Source: an uncultured Tabrizicola sp. (GTDB lineage Bacteria; Pseudomonadota; Alphaproteobacteria; Rhodobacterales; Rhodobacteraceae). From it: DNA of 5,107 nt. Shown in pieces: positions 1-5,107 of this stretch. A model generated the notes under the pieces. The model worked only from the letters and a program-made list of their open reading frames with translations. It made no database searches and was not told where the DNA came from. The stretch covers positions 1 through 5,107 of the forward strand of contig CALLZQ010000777.1 in NCBI GenBank assembly GCA_937858255.1. Direction: 5' to 3'. How positions within the stretch are numbered: the first letter of the stretch is position 1; each line of letters opens with the position of its first letter. The position numbers and the translations under genes were made by a program.

Positions 1-1041
1 ATGGTTCACATCGGCAAGGCCGTTCGGATAGACCTTGGCCATCAGCGGCACCGCCTCGGACAATTCGGCGAAATCCTCAAGGTCAAGCAGCACACCCGAG
101 GCACGGGCCATCGCCGGCAGGTGCAAGACCAGATTGGTCGAGCCGCCGGTCGCCATCAGACCGACGATGCCGTTGACATAGGCGCGCTCGTCCAGAATCT
201 CGCCCACCGGGCGGAAGTCATTGCCGAGCGCGGTGATCGTCGCCGCCCGCTCGACCGCGGCGAGGGTCAGCGCCTCACGCAAGGGCGTGCCGGGGTTCAC
301 AAAGCTTGCCCCCGGCAGATGCAGGCCCATCACTTCCATCAGCATCTGATTGGTATTGGCCGTGCCGTAAAAGGTGCAGGTGCCCGGGCCGTGATAGCTG
401 GCCATCTCGGCGGCCATCAGATCCTCGCGGCTGGCCTTACCCTCGGCAAAGGCGTTGCGGACCTTGGACTTTTCGTCATTCGGAATGCCCGAGGGCATGG
501 GGCCTGCGGGCACGAAAACCGCCGGGATATGACCAAAGCTGGCGGCGGCGATGATCAGGCCCGGCACGATCTTGTCGCAGACGCCGAGATAGAGGGCAGC
601 GTCAAAGGTGTTGTGGCTCATCGCCACCCCGGCGGCCAGCGCGATGACATCGCGGGAAAACAGCGACAGTTCCATCCCCGGCTGGCCCTGGGTCACACCA
701 TCGCACATCGCCGGCACGCCACCCGCGACCTGCGCGGTGGCGCCAAAGCGGCGCGCGGCCTCGCGGATCAGGTCGGGGTAACGCTCATAGGGCTGATGGG
801 CCGAAAGCATGTCGTTATAGGCCGTCACAATCCCGATATTGGGCTGACGCCCGGTGGTCAGCGCTTTTTTGTCCTCACCCATCGCGGCATAGGCATGGGC
901 CTGATTGCCGCAGCTCAGATGCGCGCGCACCGGGCCATCGGCCACCGCCTGCCGCATCCGTGCCAGATAGCCCTCTCGGCTGTCGCGGCTGCGTTCGCGG
1001 ATGCGGTCGGTAACGCGGGCAAGGGTCAGATGCAGGGTCAT
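1..1041 (-). CDS. edd: Phosphogluconate dehydratase (Entner-Doudoroff), 3' end outside window
   Basis: Edd dehydrates 6-phosphogluconate to 2-keto-3-deoxy-6-phosphogluconate, the first committed step of the cytoplasmic Entner-Doudoroff pathway. It belongs to the IlvD/Edd iron-sulfur dehydratase family. The reverse-complement reading frame is open to the window edge and gives 347 residues of a protein usually about 600 long. It tracks E. coli Edd as I recall it almost block by block: [12 protein letters not shown] at 7-18, [11 protein letters not shown] at 43-53, [12 protein letters not shown] at 75-86, [15 protein letters not shown] at 112-126, the family signature GVCDKIVPG at 153-161, [16 protein letters not shown] at 218-233 and [14 protein letters not shown] at 290-303. 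Cys113, Cys155 and Cys222 are candidate Fe-S ligands. I chose the ATG at 1041 because the homology begins there. An in-frame ATG at 1095 would add 18 residues and follows a stop codon directly; it is less likely. The weak GACGAG before 1041 is the only ribosome-binding candidate. The gene is divergent from the CHAT gene and probably controlled by the palindrome at 1107-1120. Confidence 0.95.
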   Translation of the reverse strand, partial: MTLHLTLARVTDRIRERSRDSREGYLARMRQAVADGPVRAHLSCGNQAHAYAAMGEDKKALTTGRQPNIGIVTAYNDMLSAHQPYERYPDLIREAARRFGATAQVAGGVPAMCDGVTQGQPGMELSLFSRDVIALAAGVAMSHNTFDAALYLGVCDKIVPGLIIAAASFGHIPAVFVPAGPMPSGIPNDEKSKVRNAFAEGKASREDLMAAEMASYHGPGTCTFYGTANTNQMLMEVMGLHLPGASFVNPGTPLREALTLAAVERAATITALGNDFRPVGEILDERAYVNGIVGLMATGGSTNLVLHLPAMARASGVLLDLEDFAELSEAVPLMAKVYPNGLADVNH

Positions 1042-1106
1042 GGTCAACTCGTCGGGCTGGGCCGCCAAGGCTGGCCAGAATGGATATGCGCCCATCTAAC
1101 ACGGTC

Positions 1107-1120
1107 TGTTAGCGCTAACA
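1107..1120. promoter_or_regulatory. LacI-family-type operator upstream of edd
   Basis: TGTTAGCGCTAACA is a perfect 14-bp palindrome with a central CG, the usual form of a LacI/GalR-family operator, where a minor-groove leucine wedges into the CpG step. Its centre is about 72 bp upstream of the edd start. A third copy of the half-site, CTAACA at 1096-1101, lies 5 bp to the edd side, so two overlapping inverted pairs share the middle TGTTAG. Repression of sugar-acid and Entner-Doudoroff genes by LacI-family regulators is well known in Proteobacteria; which regulator acts here cannot be told from the window. The operator is about 70 bp from the candidate promoter of the CHAT gene, so edd is the more likely target. 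Confidence 0.7.
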
Positions 1121-1151
1121 ATACCGTTGGGGCAGAAAATACGCCGCGCAG

Positions 1152-1168
1152 TTGCGACCCTTTGCGAC
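1152..1168. repeat. Short direct repeat TTGCGAC, one helical turn apart
   Basis: TTGCGAC occurs at 1152-1158 and again at 1162-1168, a 10-bp period that would put both copies on the same face of the helix, as in a dimeric or tandem regulator site. The second copy extended by one base (TTGCGACA) recurs inverted at 3941-3948, in front of the lipoprotein gene. The words are short, so chance is a real alternative. Confidence 0.35.
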
Positions 1169-1191
1169 AGGATTTGTCATCAAGGCCGGGC

Positions 1192-1221
1192 TTTACAGAA
1201 CAGGGCGCGCCTAGTGATATT
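1192..1221 (+). promoter_or_regulatory. Candidate promoter abutting the CHAT gene start
   Basis: TTTACA (1192-1197, five of six matches to the -35 consensus) and GATATT (1216-1221, four of six matches to the -10 consensus) are separated by 18 bp. Transcription would then begin near 1227-1229, that is at the ATG itself. There is no purine-rich Shine-Dalgarno sequence before this ATG (the preceding bases read TATTAGCCC), which fits a leaderless transcript. This is pattern matching only; alphaproteobacterial promoters are loose and a match of this quality can occur by chance. Confidence 0.35.
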
Positions 1222-1226
1222 AGCCC

Positions 1227-3917
1227 ATGTTCAAAGTCATTCCAGCCCTGCTTTGCCTCTGTTTTCTGATCACCACCCCGACGCAGGCGGTGGCGCAGGA
1301 ACTGTTCCCCCTCGATTTGCCCGCCTCCGCTCAGGCGGTCCGCGCTGTGTTGCGCCCCCTGGTGGCGGCCGGCGATTGGCGGGCCGCCCTGCCGGTGCAA
1401 AAGCGCATTGCCGACGCGGTTGAGGCGGTGGGCGGGCCGGCGCATCTGAAAACGCTGACCGAGCGGACGATCTATCTGCGCCTCCTCGACAATACCGGCG
1501 CGCATGAGGCCGCGCTGGAGGGCGCGCTGCGCCAATGGCAGATCGTGATTGAGAATTACGCCCCCCGCGCCATTCACCGGGTCGAGCCGGGGCTTTTGGT
1601 CGCGGACATGCTGGCCAAGGCCGGCCGCACCGCCGAGGCGCTGCCGATCGCGCTGGAGATCGCCCGCGATACCGAGGATCTGATGGGCGCCGGTTCTGCC
1701 GCCACGGCGACAGTCCGCTTTAACGCGGTGATCATTCTGGATCGCATGGGCTATTGGGATGAGGCACTGGCCGCCTATGACAGCCTCTTGGCCACGCTGA
1801 CCGCCGATGGCAGCGATGATGCGCTTGGCATAGCCGCCGGGGTTGCGGTGCGCGCCGGCTATCTGCGCGACCGGATGGGCGATGTGGAAGGGGCGGTGGC
1901 GGCCTATCGCCCCGCCGATGCGTTGAACACGCAGGTCAAGGGGCCGCGCCACCCCGAAACCATCGCCAGCCGCCGCCTCTTGGCGCGCGCCCTGTTTGAC
2001 TCGGATCAGGTGCCGCCGATGAAGGCGATCATCGAGGCCAATCTGCCAACGGTGGTGGATGTCTACGGCGAGGACAGCGTGGAATATGCCGACTGGCAGC
2101 GTCTGGTCGCGCGGTGGGAGCAGGTGGCGGGCAAGGGGCCGGAGGCGGCACTGCCGATCATGCGCCGCGCGGTCGAGGCTCTGGCGGCCCGCCTGCCGCC
2201 GGGGCATCGGCTGCTGGCGGAATCCTATCGCGATCTTTCTGGTCTCCTCAGCTATAACAAACGCTATGCTGAGGCCTATGAGGCCTATCTGCACAGCGAG
2301 GACGGTCTGGGCCCGGATCGCAAGCTGGCGCTCGATCTGATCGGGTTTCAACAGGATGAGGCTGGTTTGGCGCCCGAGGGCATGGCACCGCTGGCGCTTG
2401 CGGTGTTGCAGGATACGGCCTGGGGTCGGGCGCGCGGCGCGGTGGATGAACAGACCAAGCGGGCGATGCTGTCCACCGATGCCTCACGCGCGCTCTACCG
2501 GCAGATTTCTGACCTGCGCGAGCGGCGCAATACCATTGAAACCAATCTCTCCGACCTCGCCGCCCGCACCAAGGCCGAGGGAGACCCAGCCCGCGAGGCG
2601 GCCTTGCGCAAGGAACTGGCGGCGGTGACGGCCGAGGCGGATGCGCTGAGCGATCAGCTGTCGGCCGAGGATCCGGCCTTTGCCGATGTGGCGGGGATGG
2701 TCGATCTGGATATCCCGGCCATTCAGGCGCTGCTGGCCGAGGATGAGGTCTTTGTCGTCATTGACCATCAGCGGCATGACAATGAATGGTCCTATGTGCT
2801 GGCGGTGACGCGCGAGCGGGCCATCGCCCGCAAGCTCTGGGTGCCTGTGGCCGAGCTGGAAGGCTGGGTGAATGACATCCGCGCCTCTGTCTCGTTGCGC
2901 CTTGGCGTGCGCGGGGCCGAGGCGCTGGAGGGGGAAACCAACGCCCAGCCCGGCGATTACCCGTTTCTGGCGGCCTGGCGGCTTTATGAAAGCTCATTCC
3001 TGCAAGTTTGGGAACTGGTCGATGAAAAGCCCAATCTGCTGGTCGATCTGCGCGGGCCGCTGACCGGCCTGCCGCCATCGCTGCTCTTGGCCTATGAGCC
3101 GAAACCGGATGAGACGCTGGAGTCAGCGCCCTTTCTGCTGCGCTACAAGTCGATCACCGTTCTGCCCGCGATTTCCGGCCTGCGTGCGGTGGAATTGTCC
3201 AAGGGCCGCACGCCGGCGCCCGAGGCTTTTGCCGGCTTTGCCAACCCCGTCTATGATGCCGAGGCGGCGGGGGCGCTGATGCTGGCCGATGCGGGCGGCG
3301 GTGCCGACGCTCGCCTGCGCGGCGCGCTTTCTCCCTTGCCCGAAACCGCTGAAGAGGTTGCCGCCGTGCGCGCCGTGATGGCGGGCGAGGCCGGCGCGAT
3401 CTGGGAGGGCAGGGGCGCCACCGAGGCCGCCGCCAAGATGGCGGGGCTCGATCAGTACCGGATGGTCTATTTCGCAACGCATGGGCTGGTGGCGCGCGAC
3501 CGGGCGGGCACGGCGCCGCTCTCTGAGCCGGCGCTTGCCCTGACCCCCGGCGCCGGTGAGGACGGGTTCCTGACGGCGAGCGAGATTGCGACGCTGCGCC
3601 TGAATGCCGATTGGGTGGTACTGTCGGCCTGCAATACCGCCGTGGGCGAGACGCCGGGGGCCGAGGCGCTGTCGGGTCTGGCGCAGGCTTTCCTCTATGC
3701 CGGTGCGCGCGGGATGCTGGTCAGTCATTGGCCGGTGGAGAGCCATTCGGCGGTGCAACTGATGACCGATACCTTCCGCATCCGGGCCGAGCGGCCCGAC
3801 CTGCCCGCCGCCGAGGCGCAGGCCCGCGCCATGCAGCGGATGCTGGAGGGGCAGAATGCCGCCTGGCATCACCCCGCCTTCTGGGCGCCCTTTGTTCTGG
3901 TCGGGCGGCCCGATTGA
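1227..3917 (+). CDS. Exported TPR-CHAT domain protein (putative caspase-like cysteine peptidase)
   Basis: This 896-residue protein is probably secreted to the periplasm. It starts with a lysine, a hydrophobic core and an AVA-Q signal-peptidase I site, with cleavage near residue 23; no lipobox fits. Residues about 50-350 are helical TPR-like repeats. The motifs GPRHPET (239), GEDSVEY (281) and GHRLLAE (326) recur every 42-45 residues, as in kinesin-light-chain-type TPRs. Residues about 424-480 are charged and heptad-like, a likely coiled coil. Residues about 495-895 are a CHAT domain: YFATHG with His752, VVLSACNTAVGE with Cys802, then SGLAQAFLYAGARG, VSHWPV and the terminal HPAFWAPFVLVG, all typical of the family. 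The His/Cys dyad is intact, and Cys802 is the only cysteine after the signal peptide. CHAT domains are clan CD (caspase/separase-like) peptidases; proteolysis has been shown for some members, and TPRs usually bind the partner or trigger. The start is fixed by the signal peptide although no Shine-Dalgarno is seen. Substrate and role are unknown. Confidence 0.93.
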   Translation: MFKVIPALLCLCFLITTPTQAVAQELFPLDLPASAQAVRAVLRPLVAAGDWRAALPVQKRIADAVEAVGGPAHLKTLTERTIYLRLLDNTGAHEAALEGALRQWQIVIENYAPRAIHRVEPGLLVADMLAKAGRTAEALPIALEIARDTEDLMGAGSAATATVRFNAVIILDRMGYWDEALAAYDSLLATLTADGSDDALGIAAGVAVRAGYLRDRMGDVEGAVAAYRPADALNTQVKGPRHPETIASRRLLARALFDSDQVPPMKAIIEANLPTVVDVYGEDSVEYADWQRLVARWEQVAGKGPEAALPIMRRAVEALAARLPPGHRLLAESYRDLSGLLSYNKRYAEAYEAYLHSEDGLGPDRKLALDLIGFQQDEAGLAPEGMAPLALAVLQDTAWGRARGAVDEQTKRAMLSTDASRALYRQISDLRERRNTIETNLSDLAARTKAEGDPAREAALRKELAAVTAEADALSDQLSAEDPAFADVAGMVDLDIPAIQALLAEDEVFVVIDHQRHDNEWSYVLAVTRERAIARKLWVPVAELEGWVNDIRASVSLRLGVRGAEALEGETNAQPGDYPFLAAWRLYESSFLQVWELVDEKPNLLVDLRGPLTGLPPSLLLAYEPKPDETLESAPFLLRYKSITVLPAISGLRAVELSKGRTPAPEAFAGFANPVYDAEAAGALMLADAGGGADARLRGALSPLPETAEEVAAVRAVMAGEAGAIWEGRGATEAAAKMAGLDQYRMVYFATHGLVARDRAGTAPLSEPALALTPGAGEDGFLTASEIATLRLNADWVVLSACNTAVGETPGAEALSGLAQAFLYAGARGMLVSHWPVESHSAVQLMTDTFRIRAERPDLPAAEAQARAMQRMLEGQNAAWHHPAFWAPFVLVGRPD

Positions 3918-3941
3918 TCACGGGATTGCATCCGAAATAAT
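3914..3941 (+). promoter_or_regulatory. Candidate promoter for the lipoprotein gene
   Basis: TTGATC at 3914-3919 overlaps the stop codon of the CHAT gene. It is followed after 16 bp by AATAAT (3936-3941), five of six matches to the -10 consensus. Transcription would start near 3948, leaving a leader of about 107 bases before the ATG at 4055. AT-rich hexamers are rare in this GC-rich stretch, which is the main reason to note it. Supported by pattern only. Confidence 0.35.
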
Positions 3942-3951
3942 GTCGCAATCC
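3923..3951. repeat. Inverted repeat GGATTGC / GCAATCC around the -10 candidate
   Basis: GGATTGC (3923-3929) and GCAATCC (3945-3951) are perfect 7-bp inverted arms with a 15-bp spacer, directly after the CHAT stop codon. As RNA it could form a modest hairpin, but no T-run follows (the next bases are AGCCGTTCG), so a classical intrinsic terminator is not supported. As DNA the arm centres are 22 bp apart, about two helical turns, and flank the AATAAT box, so an operator is possible. Confidence 0.4.
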
Positions 3952-4054
3952 AGCCGTTCGTATTTCCAGACAACACCCGAAAGTTTCCCCATTTCTGCCT
4001 TTTTCCACCGGCAACCTGTCCTCAACGGGAAGAAATCTCGACGAGGGAAATCAG

Positions 4055-4729
4055 ATGAAACGCCTGCCTTACGCCATGCTTGCTGCTGCCCTGCTGCTCT
4101 CTGCCTGCGTCTCGGGCGGGGATGTAAGCCGTTCGTCCACCCCGGCGCCCTCGGTGCCGACGGTCGGTCAGGCCGAGGCGAACCTTCCCAAGGTTCTGCG
4201 CAGCCAGTATGAGGTCAAGGCCGTCTCGGTCTCGGTGCCGCAAAAGCTCCGGGTGTCCGAGGCAAACATGTTCTATCCCATCGCCGATATCGTCTGGCGC
4301 GGTGAGCCGCTGGCCGATCGCCACATTCAGGTGCAGCATATCTTTGAAGAGGCGGCAGCAACGGCGACCTCTGGCATGACCCAGGGCCCGGCGGTTCTGG
4401 TCGATCTGGAGGTCAAGCGCTTTCACTCGGTCACGGAAAAGACCCGCTACACCGTCGGCGGCGTGCATGACATGGTTTATGTGATGACGGTACGCGATGC
4501 GGCGACCGGTGCAGTCATCGAAGGTCCGCGCGAAATCAAGGCCGATGTCCGCGCCGCCGGTGGCGCGCAGGCAGTGGCCGAGGACAATATGGGCCGCACG
4601 CAGCGGGTTGTGATCATCGAACGGCTGGTCGCCTCGCTGAAGGCCGAACTCAGCGCGCAAGTTACCGACCCGCTGCTGGTCAGTCAGGCGCTGGGGCTTC
4701 AGCCTGCCGGGTTGAGTACCGCGAACTGA
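4055..4729 (+). CDS. Putative outer-membrane lipoprotein, DUF6778-like
   Basis: This is a 224-residue lipoprotein. Residues 1-18 form a signal peptide ending in the lipobox L15-S16-A17-C18, so signal peptidase II should cleave before Cys18 and the lipid anchors it there. The +2 residue is Val rather than Asp, which by the E. coli Lol rule points to the outer membrane. A Ser/Pro/Thr-rich linker to about residue 36 is followed by a globular domain. Its most distinctive parts are FYPIADIVWRGEPLADRH (73-90) and FHSVTEKTRYTVGGVH (123-138), and TVRDAATGAVIEGPR lies in the C-terminal half. From memory these blocks resemble the DUF6778 family of Rhodobacterales, whose function is unknown; I could not check this. 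The GAGGGA at 4043-4048 is a good Shine-Dalgarno and supports the start. Cys18 is the only cysteine. The gene follows the exported CHAT gene by 137 bp and may have its own promoter, so joint function is only inferred from proximity and shared cell compartment. Confidence 0.88.
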   Translation: MKRLPYAMLAAALLLSACVSGGDVSRSSTPAPSVPTVGQAEANLPKVLRSQYEVKAVSVSVPQKLRVSEANMFYPIADIVWRGEPLADRHIQVQHIFEEAAATATSGMTQGPAVLVDLEVKRFHSVTEKTRYTVGGVHDMVYVMTVRDAATGAVIEGPREIKADVRAAGGAQAVAEDNMGRTQRVVIIERLVASLKAELSAQVTDPLLVSQALGLQPAGLSTAN

Positions 4730-4762
4730 AGGGGCATTCCCCCGCATCGAAACTTGGGCTAA

Positions 4763-4770
4763 GGGGGGGG
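4763..4770 (+). promoter_or_regulatory. Poly-G (G8) Shine-Dalgarno of the methyltransferase gene
   Basis: Eight consecutive G lie 4 bp before the ATG at 4775, and with AA before them they form the only ribosome-binding site for this gene. A C5 run (4739-4743) upstream and a C4 run (4782-4785) just inside the coding region could each pair with the G tract. The C5 run could instead pair with GGGG at 4731-4734. Homopolymer G runs of this length can change in length by slippage and are also prone to sequencing error. Confidence 0.55.
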
Positions 4771-4774
4771 CATC

Positions 4775-5107
4775 ATGACCTCCCCTTTGTCACATCCCGA
4801 ACCCGATCCCGCCCGCACCCGTCCGGTGGTCCGCCTGCGCCCCAAGGCCGAGGCGCGCGCCATCCGTCACGGCTTTCCCTGGGTCTATGCCGATGAGCTG
4901 GTGACCGACCGCCGGACCCAGGGCCTTGTGCCCGGTACATTGGCCGTGCTGGAGGATGTCGAGCGGCGCCCCCTTGGCCTTGTCACCGTCAATCCGAAGT
5001 CCAAGATCATCGCCCGGATTCTGGACCGCGACCCTGAAGCGGTGATTGACGCCGCATGGTTCGCCCGGCGGATCGGCACCGCACTTGCGCTGCGCGAGCG
5101 GCTGTAC
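4775..5107 (+). CDS. rlmI: RlmI-type class I SAM-dependent 23S rRNA methyltransferase, N-terminal part only
   Basis: The frame is open to the window edge and gives the first 111 residues of a protein that is normally about 400 long. After a short, poorly conserved Pro-rich head (residues 1-17) comes an N-terminal PUA-like domain. RLRPKAEARAIRHGFPWVYADE at 20-41 matches the family pattern of a charged strand followed by R-H-x-P-W-V (RRHPWVFSG in E. coli RlmI). The segments PGTLAVLED, PLGLVTVNPKSKIIARIL and WFARRIGTALALRERLY also line up with RlmI as I recall it. E. coli RlmI methylates C5 of cytosine 1962 in 23S rRNA. The catalytic Rossmann domain, with its SAM-binding and catalytic Cys motifs, is beyond the window, so substrate specificity is taken from the family rather than seen. 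The ATG at 4775 is the only Met in the region and follows a G8 Shine-Dalgarno by 4 bp. The gene lies 45 bp after the lipoprotein stop with no evident terminator, so read-through from that gene is possible. Confidence 0.8.
   Translation, partial: MTSPLSHPEPDPARTRPVVRLRPKAEARAIRHGFPWVYADELVTDRRTQGLVPGTLAVLEDVERRPLGLVTVNPKSKIIARILDRDPEAVIDAAWFARRIGTALALRERLY

Noticed and set aside
1174..1202. Alternative promoter for the CHAT gene starting at TTGTCA (1174-1179)
   Set aside because: The -35 match is fair, but no acceptable -10 lies 16-18 bp downstream (AGAACA is the best), so the TTTACA/GATATT pair is preferred.
1..1269. Long plus-strand open frame of 422 codons opposite edd
   Set aside because: It is the antisense shadow of a clearly recognisable Edd frame. 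The translation is rich in Gly, His, Arg and Gln without family motifs, and it runs through the intergenic operator region into the CHAT gene. GC-rich genes routinely leave such open frames.
1044..2351. Minus-strand open frame of 435 codons opposite the CHAT gene
   Set aside because: It is antisense to the TPR region of the CHAT gene, has an Arg/Gly/His-rich composition and no recognisable motif, and would overlap the edd promoter region. Codon-bias shadow.
3123..3872. Minus-strand open frame of 249 codons opposite the CHAT domain
   Set aside because: The sense strand carries well-conserved CHAT motifs, and the antisense translation has no recognisable domain.
1227..3917. TPR-CHAT protein as part of a type III-E CRISPR (Craspase) or similar defence system
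   Set aside because: No repeat array, Cas gene, nuclease or gasdermin-like partner is present, and the protein carries a signal peptide, which does not fit a cytoplasmic CRISPR effector.
4731..4742. GGGG-CATT-CCCC hairpin after the lipoprotein stop as a terminator
   Set aside because: The stem is only 4 bp and no T-run follows, so it does not meet the form of an intrinsic terminator.
4022..4747. Minus-strand open frame of 241 codons covering the lipoprotein gene
   Set aside because: The sense frame has a Shine-Dalgarno, a signal peptide and a lipobox; the antisense frame has none of these and spans both flanking gaps, as a shadow would.

Overview
The window looks like ordinary chromosomal DNA from a high-GC alphaproteobacterium, most likely of the Rhodobacterales (Rhodobacter/Paracoccus-like). 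The reasons are strong G/C bias at third codon positions, an Entner-Doudoroff dehydratase behind a LacI-type palindrome, and a small lipoprotein that resembles a family I know mainly from that order (DUF6778, by recall). No mobile element, CRISPR array, tRNA or rRNA was seen.

Layout, left to right. Bases 1-1041 (minus strand) hold the 5' 347 codons of edd, 6-phosphogluconate dehydratase; its 3' end lies outside the window. A 185-bp divergent intergenic region (1042-1226) follows. It holds a perfect 14-bp palindrome that probably controls edd, a third copy of the same half-site, a short direct repeat, and a possible promoter directly against the next start codon. Bases 1227-3917 (plus) encode an 896-aa exported protein with a signal peptide, TPR-like helices, a coiled coil and a C-terminal CHAT (caspase-like) peptidase domain. 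Its His/Cys dyad is intact, and the catalytic Cys is the only cysteine in the mature chain. A 137-bp gap (3918-4054) holds an inverted repeat around a possible promoter. Bases 4055-4729 (plus) encode a 224-aa lipoprotein with a clear lipobox. After 45 bp, bases 4775-5107 (plus) hold the N-terminal 111 codons of an RlmI-type 23S rRNA methyltransferase, whose Shine-Dalgarno sequence is a run of eight G.

How the genes relate. edd is transcribed away from the other three and belongs to sugar catabolism. The CHAT protein and the lipoprotein are adjacent, co-oriented and both sent across the inner membrane, so a shared envelope role is possible but unproven; each seems to have its own start signals. 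The methyltransferase is probably a housekeeping neighbour. The most interesting object is the exported, single-cysteine TPR-CHAT protein. Its known relatives include cytoplasmic regulated proteases (for example the TPR-CHAT protease of type III-E CRISPR), but nothing CRISPR-related is present here, so its trigger and substrate are unknown.
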